From: Nitriliruptoraceae bacterium
Lineage (GTDB): Bacteria; Actinomycetota; Nitriliruptoria; Nitriliruptorales; Nitriliruptoraceae
Reading direction: 5' to 3'
NCBI GenBank assembly: GCA_018401275.1
Contig: JAGYKW010000001.1
Span: 614,001 to 678,000, forward strand
DNA: 64,000 bases
Under the pieces are notes generated by a model that saw nothing but the letters and a program-made list of their open reading frames with translations, was not told the DNA's origin and did no database searches. This document shows positions 50,981 through 59,287 of the stretch, in pieces. A program made the translations under genes and the position numbers. Numbering within the stretch: the first letter of the stretch is position 1; each line of letters starts with the position of its first letter.

Positions 50981-50986
50981 TAGCCT
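50981..50986 (+). promoter_or_regulatory. -10 box of a leaderless fpg transcript
   Basis: TAGCCT (TAnnnT type) ends six bases before the GTG at 50993. The transcript would therefore begin at or next to the start codon, and there is no Shine-Dalgarno sequence ahead of it. Confidence 0.55.
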
Positions 50987-50992
50987 CCAGGC

Positions 50993-51838
50993 GTGCCAGA
51001 GCTGCCCGAGGTCGAATCCGTCCGACGTCAGCTCGCGCCGCTCGTGGTCGGGCGCACGGTCGTCGCGACCGCACGGGACCCCTACCCCGCCCGGCGGATC
51101 GGTGACGTGGACCGCGCGGTCGGTGGTCGCATCGTGAGCGTCGGACGGCGCGGGAAGTTCCTGCTCCTCCCGCTCGAGGGGCCTCGCCCCGCACATCCCT
51201 CGGAGCTCGTCATCCACCTCGGGATGTCAGGGATCCTGCGGGTGCTCGACGGCGACGACCCGCTGGGGCGGATCGGGATGCCGGGGACGCACGTGCGCGT
51301 CCGTCTCGTCCTCGACGACGGGCGCGTGCTCGTGCTGCGTGACGCGCGGCGCTTCGGGCGCCTGACCGTCATCGACCCCGGCGACCATGCGCGCGCCGCA
51401 CCGGCGCTGGCGACGCTCGGCCCCGAGCCGCTGACCGACGACTTCTCCCTCGAGGGCTTCGCCCGCGGGCTGGCCGGATCGCGGGCGAGCGTGAAGGCAC
51501 GCCTGCTCGACCAGCGACTCGTCGCTGGCGTCGGCAACATCTACGCCGACGAGTCGCTGTGGCGCGCACGCATCCACCCGGACGCTCGCCGGGTCGGCCG
51601 CGAGCGGGCGGCCCGCCTGCATGCGGCGGTCCGTGAGGTGCTCGCCGCCGCGGTCGAGCGCGAGGGGACGAGCTTCCGCGACTACCAGCTCGTGAACGGA
51701 CAGAGCGGTCGCTACCTCACCGAGCTCGACGTGTATGGCCGCGCCGGACTGCCGTGCCGACGCTGCGGCGCGACACTGCGCGCGAGCGTCGTCGCGCAGC
51801 GCGGGACCACCCACTGCGCCGCCTGCCAACGCCGATGA
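50993..51838 (+). CDS. fpg: Formamidopyrimidine-DNA glycosylase (MutM)
   Basis: A bifunctional glycosylase/AP lyase of 281 residues that removes 8-oxoguanine and ring-opened purines. PELPEVESVRR at the N-terminus gives the catalytic P1 (after Met removal) and E2, and GRRGKFLLL holds the conserved lysine. The helix-two-turn-helix is in LLDQRLVAGVGNIYADESLW. The C-terminal zinc finger is LPCRRCGATLRASVVAQRG to HCAACQRR, with four cysteines. Two DNA-repair genes (this and 51960-53780) lie in tandem. Confidence 0.96.
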   Translation: MPELPEVESVRRQLAPLVVGRTVVATARDPYPARRIGDVDRAVGGRIVSVGRRGKFLLLPLEGPRPAHPSELVIHLGMSGILRVLDGDDPLGRIGMPGTHVRVRLVLDDGRVLVLRDARRFGRLTVIDPGDHARAAPALATLGPEPLTDDFSLEGFARGLAGSRASVKARLLDQRLVAGVGNIYADESLWRARIHPDARRVGRERAARLHAAVREVLAAAVEREGTSFRDYQLVNGQSGRYLTELDVYGRAGLPCRRCGATLRASVVAQRGTTHCAACQRR

Positions 51839-51889
51839 CCTGGGTGCAGGCCGGCCGGCTGTCGCAGGGTCCGGAGAAGATGCGACCGT

Positions 51890-51939
51890 TAGGCTCCGCG
51901 CCGGTTCCGGAACATGACGCCGGAGCCATGACGCCGGAG
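51890..51939 (+). promoter_or_regulatory. -10 box and 14-base direct repeats before the exonuclease/GIY-YIG gene
   Basis: A TAGGCT box lies at 51890-51895. Downstream, CATGACGCCGGAG occurs at 51913-51925 and again at 51927-51939, a 14-base period, with a third partial copy (CATGACGG) at 51945-51952. The repeats would lie in the 5' leader, between the transcript start and the GTG at 51960. A regulatory role is possible. Each copy also contains an ATG, but none opens a longer convincing frame. Confidence 0.5.
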
Positions 51940-51959
51940 TCATGCATGACGGAGGTCCC

Positions 51960-53780
51960 GTGAGGTCATCGCGACGGAACGGCGGTGCGACGGCCGCGTC
52001 GACCTCCGTCCGGCAGGCCTCGTTCGATGACGCGACGCCACTCGTGGACACGACGTTCGTCGTCCTCGACCTCGAGACGACCGGCCTGTCATCGGACCGG
52101 GACCGCATCACCGAGGTCGGCGCGGTCCGTGCGCGTGGCGGCGAGGTGCTCGCCGAGCTCCGGACCTTCGTCCGCCCCGGTGTCCCCATCCCTGCTGCGG
52201 TGACTGCGATCACCGGTATCACCGATGCCGACGTGGCCGGCGCGCCCGACATCACGACGGTGATGCCGACCGTCATCGACTTCATCGGTGACGCCGTGTT
52301 CGTCGCGCACAACGCCCGCTTCGACCTCGGCTTCCTCCGGGCCGCCGCCGTACGGCTCGGCCTACCGCCGCTGCGCCCACGGGTGATCGACACGGCCGTG
52401 CTCGCCCGCCGACTGATCCGTGACGAGGTGCGTGACGTGCGGCTGGGCACGCTCGCGCGGCACCTCCGCGTACCCGATGCACCGGACCACCGTGCGCTCA
52501 ACGATGCGCGCGCGACCCTCCACGTCCTGCACGCGCTCATCGAACGCGCGGCCGCCTACGGAGCGGTGAGCATCGAGGACCTCGAGCAGCTGTGCGGCCC
52601 GACGGGCGACCGCAGCCACCGGCGCATCGCGCTGATCGCGGACGCACCGTCCGCCCCGGGCGTCTACCGGTTCCTCGCCGAGGACGGCACCGTCCTCTAC
52701 GTCGGCAGGGCGATCGACCTCCGTCGCCGGCTGCGCAGCTACTTCGGGGGCGACACGCGGCGTCGCACCGCGGACCTCGTCGCGGCGACAGCGCGCGTGA
52801 CGTGGACGGTGGTCGCCACCGAGCTCGAGGCCTCCGTGCTCGAGGTCCGCGAGCTGCAGGCGACACGTCCGCGCTACAACCACCGCTCGACCCGTCCTGA
52901 TCCGGGCACGGTGGTGACGCTGACCCGTGAACCGTTCCCCCGGCTCGCGATCGTGCGTGGCGCTCCCGAGGCCGACGTGGCGGGCCTGGGTCCGGTCCCA
53001 CGGTCCGTGGCGGAGCGCGTCGTCGAGGCGGTCGAGTCCGTCGTCCCCCTGCGACCGTGCCGTCCTCGTCTGCGGCGCGCACAGGACAACCCGTCGTGCA
53101 TGCTCAAGGACCTCCACCGCTGCGACGCGGTGTGCGACGGGACGCAGACGCCCGAGGGGTACGCGGCGGTCGTCGCGCTCGCGCAGTCAGCGATGCGCGA
53201 CCCGGGCCCTCTGCTCGATGCGCTCCATGCGAGGATGCATGCGCTCGCCGAGGAGGGCGCGTTCGAACGGGCGGCGGAGTGTCGCGAGCAGCTCGCCGCA
53301 CTCGTGCGCGCCTTCGACGCCCGACGTCACCACGATCTGCTGCGCGACACGTCCGTCGTGCTAGAGCGTCACGTCGTCGAGCACGACGGACCGGTCGCGA
53401 GCGCCCGCGTGGAGGTCGTCGCCCTCACCGACGGTGTGCTCGTCGCCTCCCACGTGGAGGCGCGCGACGCTCCGGGTCGACCATCGGGCACGGCACCCGC
53501 AGCACCGGCGGCACCGGCGGTACCGGAGGTCGATACTGGCGATGTGCTCCCGGCATCGGGCCGCGAGGAGGCCGACCTGGTCCGACGCTGGATGTCGTCG
53601 GACGCGGTCCGCGTCCGCCACGTCGACGGCGAGCTGACCTCCCCGGTCGCGGGTGGTGCGCAGCTCGCCGCGGTCCGTGAGGAGCTGCGCGCCGCAGGCC
53701 GTGCGACGCGCGGCGACGAGGTCGTGCTCACCCGTGCCAAGGTGCGCCGCCGCGATCCCGCGGTCGCGCCCACGACGTGA
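51960..53780 (+). CDS. DEDD-type 3'-5' exonuclease fused to a UvrC-like GIY-YIG domain
   Basis: A 606-residue two-part nuclease. Residues about 25-200 form a DnaQ-like exonuclease: FVVLDLETTGLSSDRDRITE, FVAHNARFDLGFLRAA and DHRALNDARATLHVLHAL supply the DEDDh residues. Then a UvrC-like GIY-YIG domain begins at APGVYRFLAEDGTVLYVGRA. A Cys-containing segment (CMLKDLHRCDAVCDG) and a UvrB-interaction-like helix (EEGAFERAAECREQLAALV) follow. It is not UvrC itself, since the second nuclease half and HhH region are absent. The protein probably acts in excision repair. I chose the GTG at 51960 with GGAGG just upstream. Confidence 0.9.
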   Translation: MRSSRRNGGATAASTSVRQASFDDATPLVDTTFVVLDLETTGLSSDRDRITEVGAVRARGGEVLAELRTFVRPGVPIPAAVTAITGITDADVAGAPDITTVMPTVIDFIGDAVFVAHNARFDLGFLRAAAVRLGLPPLRPRVIDTAVLARRLIRDEVRDVRLGTLARHLRVPDAPDHRALNDARATLHVLHALIERAAAYGAVSIEDLEQLCGPTGDRSHRRIALIADAPSAPGVYRFLAEDGTVLYVGRAIDLRRRLRSYFGGDTRRRTADLVAATARVTWTVVATELEASVLEVRELQATRPRYNHRSTRPDPGTVVTLTREPFPRLAIVRGAPEADVAGLGPVPRSVAERVVEAVESVVPLRPCRPRLRRAQDNPSCMLKDLHRCDAVCDGTQTPEGYAAVVALAQSAMRDPGPLLDALHARMHALAEEGAFERAAECREQLAALVRAFDARRHHDLLRDTSVVLERHVVEHDGPVASARVEVVALTDGVLVASHVEARDAPGRPSGTAPAAPAAPAVPEVDTGDVLPASGREEADLVRRWMSSDAVRVRHVDGELTSPVAGGAQLAAVREELRAAGRATRGDEVVLTRAKVRRRDPAVAPTT

Positions 53781-53830
53781 GCGGACAGCACCGCACCGCA
53801 CGGCTCGAGACCCACGGACGCCTGCCGTGC

Positions 53831-54400
53831 TCACTCGGGGGCGAACCCCTCCGACCACTTGATGCCGCACCCGAGTGACGGGGCGAGGTCAGCAGGAGCC
53901 GGACCACCGGCGAGCACGGCATCCAACGCCGCCCGGAGATCCGCGCCGGTCAGCGGTGCACCGTTGCGCGGACTCGACGCGTCGAACGCGCCGCGGTGGA
54001 CCAACCGTCGCTCCCCGTCGTAGACGAACAGGTCGGGCGTGCACACCGCACCGACAGCGAGCGCCAACGCATGCTCCTGGTCGCGCAGGTACGGGAAGTC
54101 CCACGCCGAGCGCGCCGACTGCTCGCGCATACCGTCCGGACCGTCCTGCGGATAGCCGACAGGGTCGTTGGAGACGACCGCGATGGTCGTGACGCCGCGC
54201 TCGCGGTACTCGGCCGCGACCTCGCCGAGCGCGACCTCGATGTGCTGCACGTACGGGCAGTGATTGGACACGAACGCGAGGAGCGTCGGACCGTCGCCGA
54301 GGAGACCACGGAGCGAATGGACGGCGCCGGCCGCGTCGACCAGCTCCGCGTCGGGCAGCGGGCTGCCGAGCGGTGTGGGTGGTGAGGTCGTGGTCGCCAT
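53831..54400 (-). CDS. Redoxin/AhpC-TSA-like thioredoxin-fold protein
   Basis: A 189-residue protein of the peroxiredoxin-like thioredoxin superfamily. The core opens with GSPLPDAELVDAAGAVHSL, and FVSNHCPYVQHIEVALGEVA carries a single cysteine at the usual active-site place. The middle VSNDPVGYPQDGPDGM and CTPDLFVYDGERRLVHRG are typical, as is the end SLGCGIKWSEGF. The function is probably reductive or peroxide-related, with an unknown partner. The ATG at 54400 was chosen because the upstream frame overlaps the next gene. Confidence 0.85.
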   Translation of the reverse strand: MATTTSPPTPLGSPLPDAELVDAAGAVHSLRGLLGDGPTLLAFVSNHCPYVQHIEVALGEVAAEYRERGVTTIAVVSNDPVGYPQDGPDGMREQSARSAWDFPYLRDQEHALALAVGAVCTPDLFVYDGERRLVHRGAFDASSPRNGAPLTGADLRAALDAVLAGGPAPADLAPSLGCGIKWSEGFAPE

Positions 54401-54440
54401 GCCCGTGACGCTACCCACCCCGCGTGACCGGCGAGCGGCC

Positions 54441-54839
54441 TTAGGCGACGACGGAGCCCGGCGCGAGATGCTCGTCGGGCGCGAGCAGCGATACCGCACC
54501 GTCGGGATGCAGGCCACCCAGGACGAGGAAGCGGCTCTCGAGGCCTGCGATGCGACGCACCCCGAGGTTCACTGCGCCGACGACCAACCGGCCGACGAGC
54601 GTCGCTGGGTCGTAGCGGGTGATCTGCGCACTCGTCTCGAGCTCACCGATGACGGGGCCGAAGTCGACCCGGAGCCGCAGCGACGGCTTGCGCGCCGCGG
54701 GGAACACCTCGGCGGCGAGGACACGTCCCACGCGCAGGTCGAGCGCGTGGAAGTCGGCCGCGTCGACCTCGTCCTTGGCGGCGAGCACCGCAGGGTCGTA
54801 GCGATCATCGCCTTCCGCGACCGTGTGCTCCCCCGCCAT
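54441..54839 (-). CDS. CsaA-like tRNA-binding domain protein
   Basis: A 132-residue single OB-fold protein of the EMAP/CsaA type. FHALDLRVGRVLAAEVFPAA, SLRLRVDFGPVIG, the conserved SAQITRYDPATLVGRLVVGA and VNLGVRRIAGLESRFLVLGG match the family. CsaA proteins have been linked to protein export as chaperones, while related domains bind tRNA, so the role is open. The ATG at 54839 starts two bases after the trpD stop. Confidence 0.87.
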   Translation of the reverse strand: MAGEHTVAEGDDRYDPAVLAAKDEVDAADFHALDLRVGRVLAAEVFPAARKPSLRLRVDFGPVIGELETSAQITRYDPATLVGRLVVGAVNLGVRRIAGLESRFLVLGGLHPDGAVSLLAPDEHLAPGSVVA

Positions 54840-54841
54840 GT

Positions 54842-55903
54842 TCAGGCCTCCTCGGCCTCGTCGGCGCGCGCCTGCTGCGAGACCCGGACCCAACGGTCGA
54901 GCACGTCGCGCGCCGCGCCAGCGGCGAGCACCGTGCGTGCGAGCTCGAGTCCTGCGGCGAGATCGTCCGCGACGTCCGCGACGACGAGGGCGGCAGCGGC
55001 GTTGAGGGCGACGAGGTCGGCCCGTGGTCCTGGCTCTCCGCTGATGATCGCGTCCGCGAGCGCGCGGTTGCGTGCCACGTCCCCGCCGCGCAGCTCCTCC
55101 GACTCGGCGAGCGCGATGCCGAGCGTCGAGGGATCGAGCGTCCACTCCCTGACGTCGCCGTCACGAACCTCCCAGATGCTGCTCGTCGTCGTCGTGGTGA
55201 GCTCGTCGAGACCGTCGTCACCGTGCACGACGAGTGCACGCGTGTGACCGAGCCGCGCCAGCGCACCGGAGACCAGCTCGCCGGTCCTCGCGTCGGGCAC
55301 ACCCACGACCTGGCGTCGCACGCCGGCCGGGTTCGACAGCGGACCGAGCAGGTTGAACACGGTGCGCATCCCCAGCGCCGAGCGCACCGGCGCGACGTGA
55401 CGCATCGCGGGGTGGTAGCGGCGGGCGAACAGGAACGTGGCACCGACCTCGGCGAGCACTGCTGCGGCAGCGTCGGGCCCGAGGTCGATCGCGACCCCCC
55501 AGGCCTCGAGCAGGTCCGCGCTCCCCGACAGGCTCGATGCCGCCCGGTTCCCGTGCTTGATGACGGGCACGCCCGCGGCAGCGACCACCAGGGCTGCGAT
55601 CGTCGAGACGTTGATCGTCCCCGCACCGTCGCCGCCGGTCCCGCACGTGTCGACGGCGCGGTCCACGAGCGCAGCATCCAGCGGGAGTCGCGTCGCGGCG
55701 TCGAGCATGCCTCGCACCAGTCCAGCCACCTCGGCGGCCGACTCACCCTTGGTGCGCAGCGCTGCGAGGAGCGCACCGATGAGCGCGGGCTCGAGCGTGC
55801 CCGACATCAGCTCGCCCATGAGCGCGTGCGCCGACTCCTCGCTCAGATCGTGCCCGGCGACGATCGTCGCGAGCAGCTCGCTCGGAGCCTGCTGCACGCT
55901 CAC
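54842..55903 (-). CDS. trpD: Anthranilate phosphoribosyltransferase
   Basis: Transfers the phosphoribosyl group of PRPP to anthranilate in tryptophan synthesis. The 353-residue product has CGTGGDGAGTINVST (PRPP-binding, residues 87-101), VPVIKHGNRAASSLSGSADL and RRYHPAMRHVAPVRSALGMR. The acidic metal-binding pair is in VHGDDGLDEL. No other trp gene is in the window; the gene lies in a mixed run with a receiver-like protein. The GTG at 55903 overlaps that gene (GTGA). No attenuator is visible next to it, in contrast to the DAHP synthase gene. Confidence 0.96.
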   Translation of the reverse strand: MSVQQAPSELLATIVAGHDLSEESAHALMGELMSGTLEPALIGALLAALRTKGESAAEVAGLVRGMLDAATRLPLDAALVDRAVDTCGTGGDGAGTINVSTIAALVVAAAGVPVIKHGNRAASSLSGSADLLEAWGVAIDLGPDAAAAVLAEVGATFLFARRYHPAMRHVAPVRSALGMRTVFNLLGPLSNPAGVRRQVVGVPDARTGELVSGALARLGHTRALVVHGDDGLDELTTTTTSSIWEVRDGDVREWTLDPSTLGIALAESEELRGGDVARNRALADAIISGEPGPRADLVALNAAAALVVADVADDLAAGLELARTVLAAGAARDVLDRWVRVSQQARADEAEEA

Positions 55904-56343
55904 CGACCGCTGCGCCGCAGCGCGGTCCCGACCTGGGCGCTCGCGGCACCGGCATCACCGTACGGCGGCAGCTCGACCCCAGGCAGGGCGCGCACTGCTG
56001 CGGCGACCTCGAAGGGATCGACGGGCTTGAGGAACATCGCGCTCGCTCCCGCCCAGCCGGTCAGCCAGCGGTCGGACTCGCGCGAGGCGAGCACGACGGC
56101 TGGCGCTGCGGTGCGGCCGGTGAGCTCCGCGTGCGCACGCAGCTCGTAGAGGAGCGCGTAGCCGCCACGCGGATCGAGGTCGCCATCGACGACGAGCACG
56201 TCGAACGCCGCGCCATCGGCGAGCACCAGACGACGGGCCTCGTCGACTCCGTCGCACTCGACGATGTGCTCGACGTCGACGTTCAGGCCGGACGTGGCAC
56301 GGAGGCGCTCGATGGGGTCGGCGGAGACGACGAGGACGCGCAT
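55900..56343 (-). CDS. Response-regulator receiver-like protein without output domain
   Basis: A 147-residue protein resembling a CheY-like receiver domain. It starts MRVLVVSADPIERLRA, where one of the usual two acidic residues is replaced. VLVVDGDLDPRGGYALL provides D53 as the likely phospho-acceptor, and AMFLKPVDPFEVA the conserved lysine K106. About 25 further residues end the protein and no DNA-binding domain follows. No histidine kinase gene is nearby. It may therefore act as a stand-alone receiver or a degenerate one. The ATG at 56343 is used; an ATG six codons upstream is in frame. Confidence 0.78.
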   Translation of the reverse strand: MRVLVVSADPIERLRATSGLNVDVEHIVECDGVDEARRLVLADGAAFDVLVVDGDLDPRGGYALLYELRAHAELTGRTAAPAVVLASRESDRWLTGWAGASAMFLKPVDPFEVAAAVRALPGVELPPYGDAGAASAQVGTALRRSGR

Positions 56344-56394
56344 GAGGCTTCTCCACAGCATGGGGCCGCACGGTCCGGGCCCGTCGAGTGCACG

Positions 56395-57342
56395 CTACCT
56401 CGCGGGCTCCACCTCGGGTCGTCGGGCGGCGAGCACGAGCGCGAGCGCGACGGTCGCCGCGCCGACGGTCGCGACCGGACCGAGCCGTTCACCGAACACG
56501 AGCACGCCGAGCAGTCCGGCGGTCAGCGGCTCGGCGAGCACCAGCGTGGTCCCCGCGACTGCCGCGACACCGCCCAGGCCAGTGATGAACAGCAGGTACC
56601 CGGCAGCGGTCGCACCGACGGCCAGCCAGACGACGACGGCGAGCCCCGGCCACGTGACCAGTCGGACCGCCTCGTCGGAGGTGACCACCCCATGGATGAG
56701 CACGGGCAGCAGGAGCACCCCACCGACGATGAACGGAACGACGATCGTGTCGAGCCGGCCCAGCCCACGTGCGAGCAGGTCCTTGGTGAGCACGGTGAAG
56801 AGACCGAACGCCGCGCCGGCTCCGACCGCGGCCGCCGCACCCCCGAGCGAGACCCTGACGTCCGCGTCCGGTCGGACGAGCAGCACGAGTCCGACGACGG
56901 CCAGCAGCGTCGTCGCGATCCATCGTCGCGACGGACGATGGCGGCCGGTCAGGATCGAGACGGCTCCGGCGACGAAGGGTGCGGCGCCGATCGCGAGGAT
57001 CGTGCCGACCGCGATCCCCAGCGAGCGCACCCCGACGAAGAACGCGACCTGATAGCTCGCGATGCAGACGCCCGCGAGCACGAGCGGCGACCGGGCGAGG
57101 CGCCACCGGGAAGCCGCCCCTCGCAGGCCGGGCAGTGCGACGACCATGAGCGCGAGTCCACCGAGGACGGTACGGAGTGCGCCGACCGTGACCGGGCTGA
57201 CGGCACCGTCAAGGAGTTCCTGCGCCGCACCAGCGGTGCCCCACAGCACCGCCCCCGCGAGGACGAGGGCCGCCCCGCGCTGACGTGCCGGGGCGACCGG
57301 AGCAGGTGCGCTCAGAAGGTCGCGCTCTCCCCGCAGGCGCAC
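56395..57342 (-). CDS. EamA (DMT superfamily) transporter
   Basis: A polytopic protein of 315 residues with ten predicted membrane helices in two EamA repeats. The first starts GAALVLAGAVLWGTAGAAQE and the second GAAAAVGAGAAFGLFTVLTK. Members export amino acids, metabolites or drugs, but the substrate cannot be read from sequence. The GTG at 57342 overlaps the erpA-type gene by 31 bases. No ATG or GTG lies between the overlap and the first helix, so a slightly shorter form from a rarer start codon is possible. Confidence 0.87.
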   Translation of the reverse strand: MRLRGERDLLSAPAPVAPARQRGAALVLAGAVLWGTAGAAQELLDGAVSPVTVGALRTVLGGLALMVVALPGLRGAASRWRLARSPLVLAGVCIASYQVAFFVGVRSLGIAVGTILAIGAAPFVAGAVSILTGRHRPSRRWIATTLLAVVGLVLLVRPDADVRVSLGGAAAAVGAGAAFGLFTVLTKDLLARGLGRLDTIVVPFIVGGVLLLPVLIHGVVTSDEAVRLVTWPGLAVVVWLAVGATAAGYLLFITGLGGVAAVAGTTLVLAEPLTAGLLGVLVFGERLGPVATVGAATVALALVLAARRPEVEPAR

Positions 57343-57668
57343 GAGCCCGACGAGTTGGGGTTCTCGATCGAGAATCCGGAGGCCTCGAGGGACTCCTTCC
57401 AGTCGATCACTGCACCGGAGAGGTACGCGGAGGACATCTTGTCGACCCGCAGGGTCACGCCGTGCTGGGACTCGATGACGTCACCCTCGAGGTCACGGTC
57501 GTCGAAGAACAGGGCGTAGCGGAACCCGGCGCAGCCACCGGCCTGGACCGCGACACGCAGCGCGATGTCAGCGACGTCCTGCTGGTCGGCGAGGAACCCG
57601 CGGACCTTGTCCGCAGCGGTCTCCGTGAGGGTGATGCCCTCGACGACGGTCGTGGTGTCCGCGCTCAT
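57312..57668 (-). CDS. erpA: Iron-sulfur cluster insertion protein (HesB/ErpA A-type carrier)
   Basis: A 118-residue A-type carrier that delivers Fe-S clusters to target enzymes. The three conserved cysteines are in VQAGGCAGFRYALFF and GSCACGESATF; the CAC spacing is as in other actinobacterial members. The ATG at 57668 follows GGAGGAC. Lipoyl synthase (lipA, 62931-63965), an Fe-S enzyme, is a plausible client in the same neighbourhood. Confidence 0.94.
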   Translation of the reverse strand: MSADTTTVVEGITLTETAADKVRGFLADQQDVADIALRVAVQAGGCAGFRYALFFDDRDLEGDVIESQHGVTLRVDKMSSAYLSGAVIDWKESLEASGFSIENPNSSGSCACGESATF

Positions 57669-57722
57669 CCATGTCCTCCGTGTCTTCGGTGTCTCAACGA
57701 CTGCTCAGGCGCTTCGGGCGGT

Positions 57723-58841
57723 TCAGGACGGCGAGTGTACCGACGTGATGCGCTGTGCGAGGGTCCGGCCCGCCTCACGGACCGCAGCCACCGCCGCCGG
57801 CCCCGGCCCGTCCGCCGGCGCGGTGACGATGCGATCGGCCGCGAGCCCGAGCGCTTCGGGCGTTCCGGGCACGACCGTGCCGACGACGGCCGCGCTCGCG
57901 CGCCCCTGACGCCTGGAGGACGCGAGGACGCGTCCCACGATCTTGCCGGTGGTCGTCGTGGCGTCGAGTCGTCCCTCACCGGTGACGACGAGGTCCGCGG
58001 CGCCGACGGCAGCGTCGAGTCCGGCCTGCTCGGCGACCCATGCGGCCCCGGGCACGAACTCGCCGCCCAGCGCGACGGCCAGTGCGAACCCGAGCCCACC
58101 GGCCGCACCCGTGTGGGGCGTCACGGCGTCGACCGGTCCGGGGAAGGCCTCGGTGAGCACCTGTGCCCAGCTGGCCAACGCGTCGCTGAGCGGTCCGACC
58201 TGCGCCGGGGTGACCCCCTTCTGCGGGCCGTAGCGGACCACGGCATCACCGAGCACGATGTCCGTGTCGGCGAGGAGCTGCAGGGTGACGCCCTGCTGCG
58301 GCCACGCGCTCCAACCGACCTCGACCGCCGTGCAGCGCGCGAGGTCGCCCGAGCCCACGCGCAGCCCCGAGCCGTCCTCGGTGCGCAGTCGCATCCCGAG
58401 CCCGTTGAGCGCACCCGACCCTGCGTCGACGACGCCGGTGCCACCGAGCCCGAGCACGACGTGCTGCGCGCCCTCGGCGACCACATGCGCCAGCGCTTGA
58501 CCGACACCGTAGGAGCTCGCCTCGAGCGGCCTGCGTGGCGCACCGACCGGAGGCAGGCTGCAGATGGTCGCGCTCTCGATCACGACGGTGCGTGCATCGA
58601 GCCACAGCAGGGGCACCTGGACCGGACGCGTATCGGTCCCCGCGACCTCGATGTGCGTCGTCCGGGCGGCCGGATGCAGTCCGGCGAGGACGTCGATCAG
58701 CCCCTCGCCCCCGTCGGAGAGCGGCAGCTGGCGGACGGCGTCGCCCGGACGCACGGTGCACCAGCCTTCGGCGAACGCAGCACTGACCTCGCGTGCCGTC
58801 AGGGTCCCGCCGAAGGAGTCCGGAGCGACCAGGACCTGCAC
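57723..58841 (-). CDS. Glycerate kinase (GlxK/GarK family)
   Basis: A 372-residue kinase phosphorylating glycerate, usually to 2-phosphoglycerate in this family. It starts VQVLVAPDSFGGTLTAREVS, then LPLSDGGEGLIDVL, VVLGLGGTGVVDAGSGALNG with the Gly-rich site, and GPQKGV. Near the end are DLVVTGEGRLDATTTTGKIV and VVGTVVPG, all typical. The GTG at 58841 follows GGAGGTCGC. The gene is divergent from the E3 gene at 59012, with a shared 170-base upstream region. Confidence 0.92.
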   Translation of the reverse strand: MQVLVAPDSFGGTLTAREVSAAFAEGWCTVRPGDAVRQLPLSDGGEGLIDVLAGLHPAARTTHIEVAGTDTRPVQVPLLWLDARTVVIESATICSLPPVGAPRRPLEASSYGVGQALAHVVAEGAQHVVLGLGGTGVVDAGSGALNGLGMRLRTEDGSGLRVGSGDLARCTAVEVGWSAWPQQGVTLQLLADTDIVLGDAVVRYGPQKGVTPAQVGPLSDALASWAQVLTEAFPGPVDAVTPHTGAAGGLGFALAVALGGEFVPGAAWVAEQAGLDAAVGAADLVVTGEGRLDATTTTGKIVGRVLASSRRQGRASAAVVGTVVPGTPEALGLAADRIVTAPADGPGPAAVAAVREAGRTLAQRITSVHSPS

Positions 58842-58901
58842 GCGCGACCTCCGACCGACCCGGCGACTGCTGTGGACGTTCCCGAGCAGCCCATCGGCCA
58901 C

Positions 58902-59011
58902 TGCGCTGGACGCTACCGTTCACCTCATCGCACCCGTACCCGGTGTGACAGAGCGCCCGATGTGACACGACTGCGTCGCATGACTGTTCCCGCCGCCTGA
59001 AGGAGTGTTCC
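58902..59011 (+). promoter_or_regulatory. Upstream region of the E3/E2/lipB/lipA module
   Basis: A TACCGT -10 box lies at 58914-58919 inside CGCTACCGTT, with no clear -35. GAAGGAG is found nine bases before the GTG at 59012. The same region separates the divergent glycerate kinase. Nothing else recognisable is present. Confidence 0.4.
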
Positions 59012-59287
59012 GTGGCCGATGTCCAGCTGCCCCAGCTCGGTGAGTCCGTCACCGAGGGGATCATCACCGCCTGGCTCGTCAGCCCCGGCGACACCGTCAC
59101 CGTCGACCAGCCCATCGTCGAGATCTCCACCGACAAGGTCGACACCGAGATCCCCTCCCCCGTCGCCGGCACCGTCGCCGAACTGCGCGCAGCGGTCGAC
59201 GAGACCGTCCAGGTCGGCCAGGTCATCGCCGTCATCACCGCCGACGCCAACGCCACACCCGCGCCAGCCGCCAGCAGCACCTGCGCC
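59012..59287 (+). repeat. Lipoyl-domain direct repeat, copy 1
   Basis: These 276 bases match 60901-61176 except at two positions (A at 59191 versus C, G at 59222 versus A). The copy covers the start codon, the whole lipoyl domain and the beginning of the linker. The sequence diverges on both sides. Such identity at silent sites implies a very recent duplication or gene conversion. Confidence 0.92.

Noticed and set aside
51903-51912. Palindrome GTTCCGGAAC as a LexA-type site
   Set aside because: The half-sites are reversed and spaced wrongly compared with GAAC-N4-GTTC, so it is not an SOS box of the type at 31975.
53799-53831. Hairpin GCACGGC/GCCGTGC between the exonuclease gene and the redoxin gene as a terminator
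   Set aside because: The loop is about 19 bases and there is no T-run, so support is too weak to list it.
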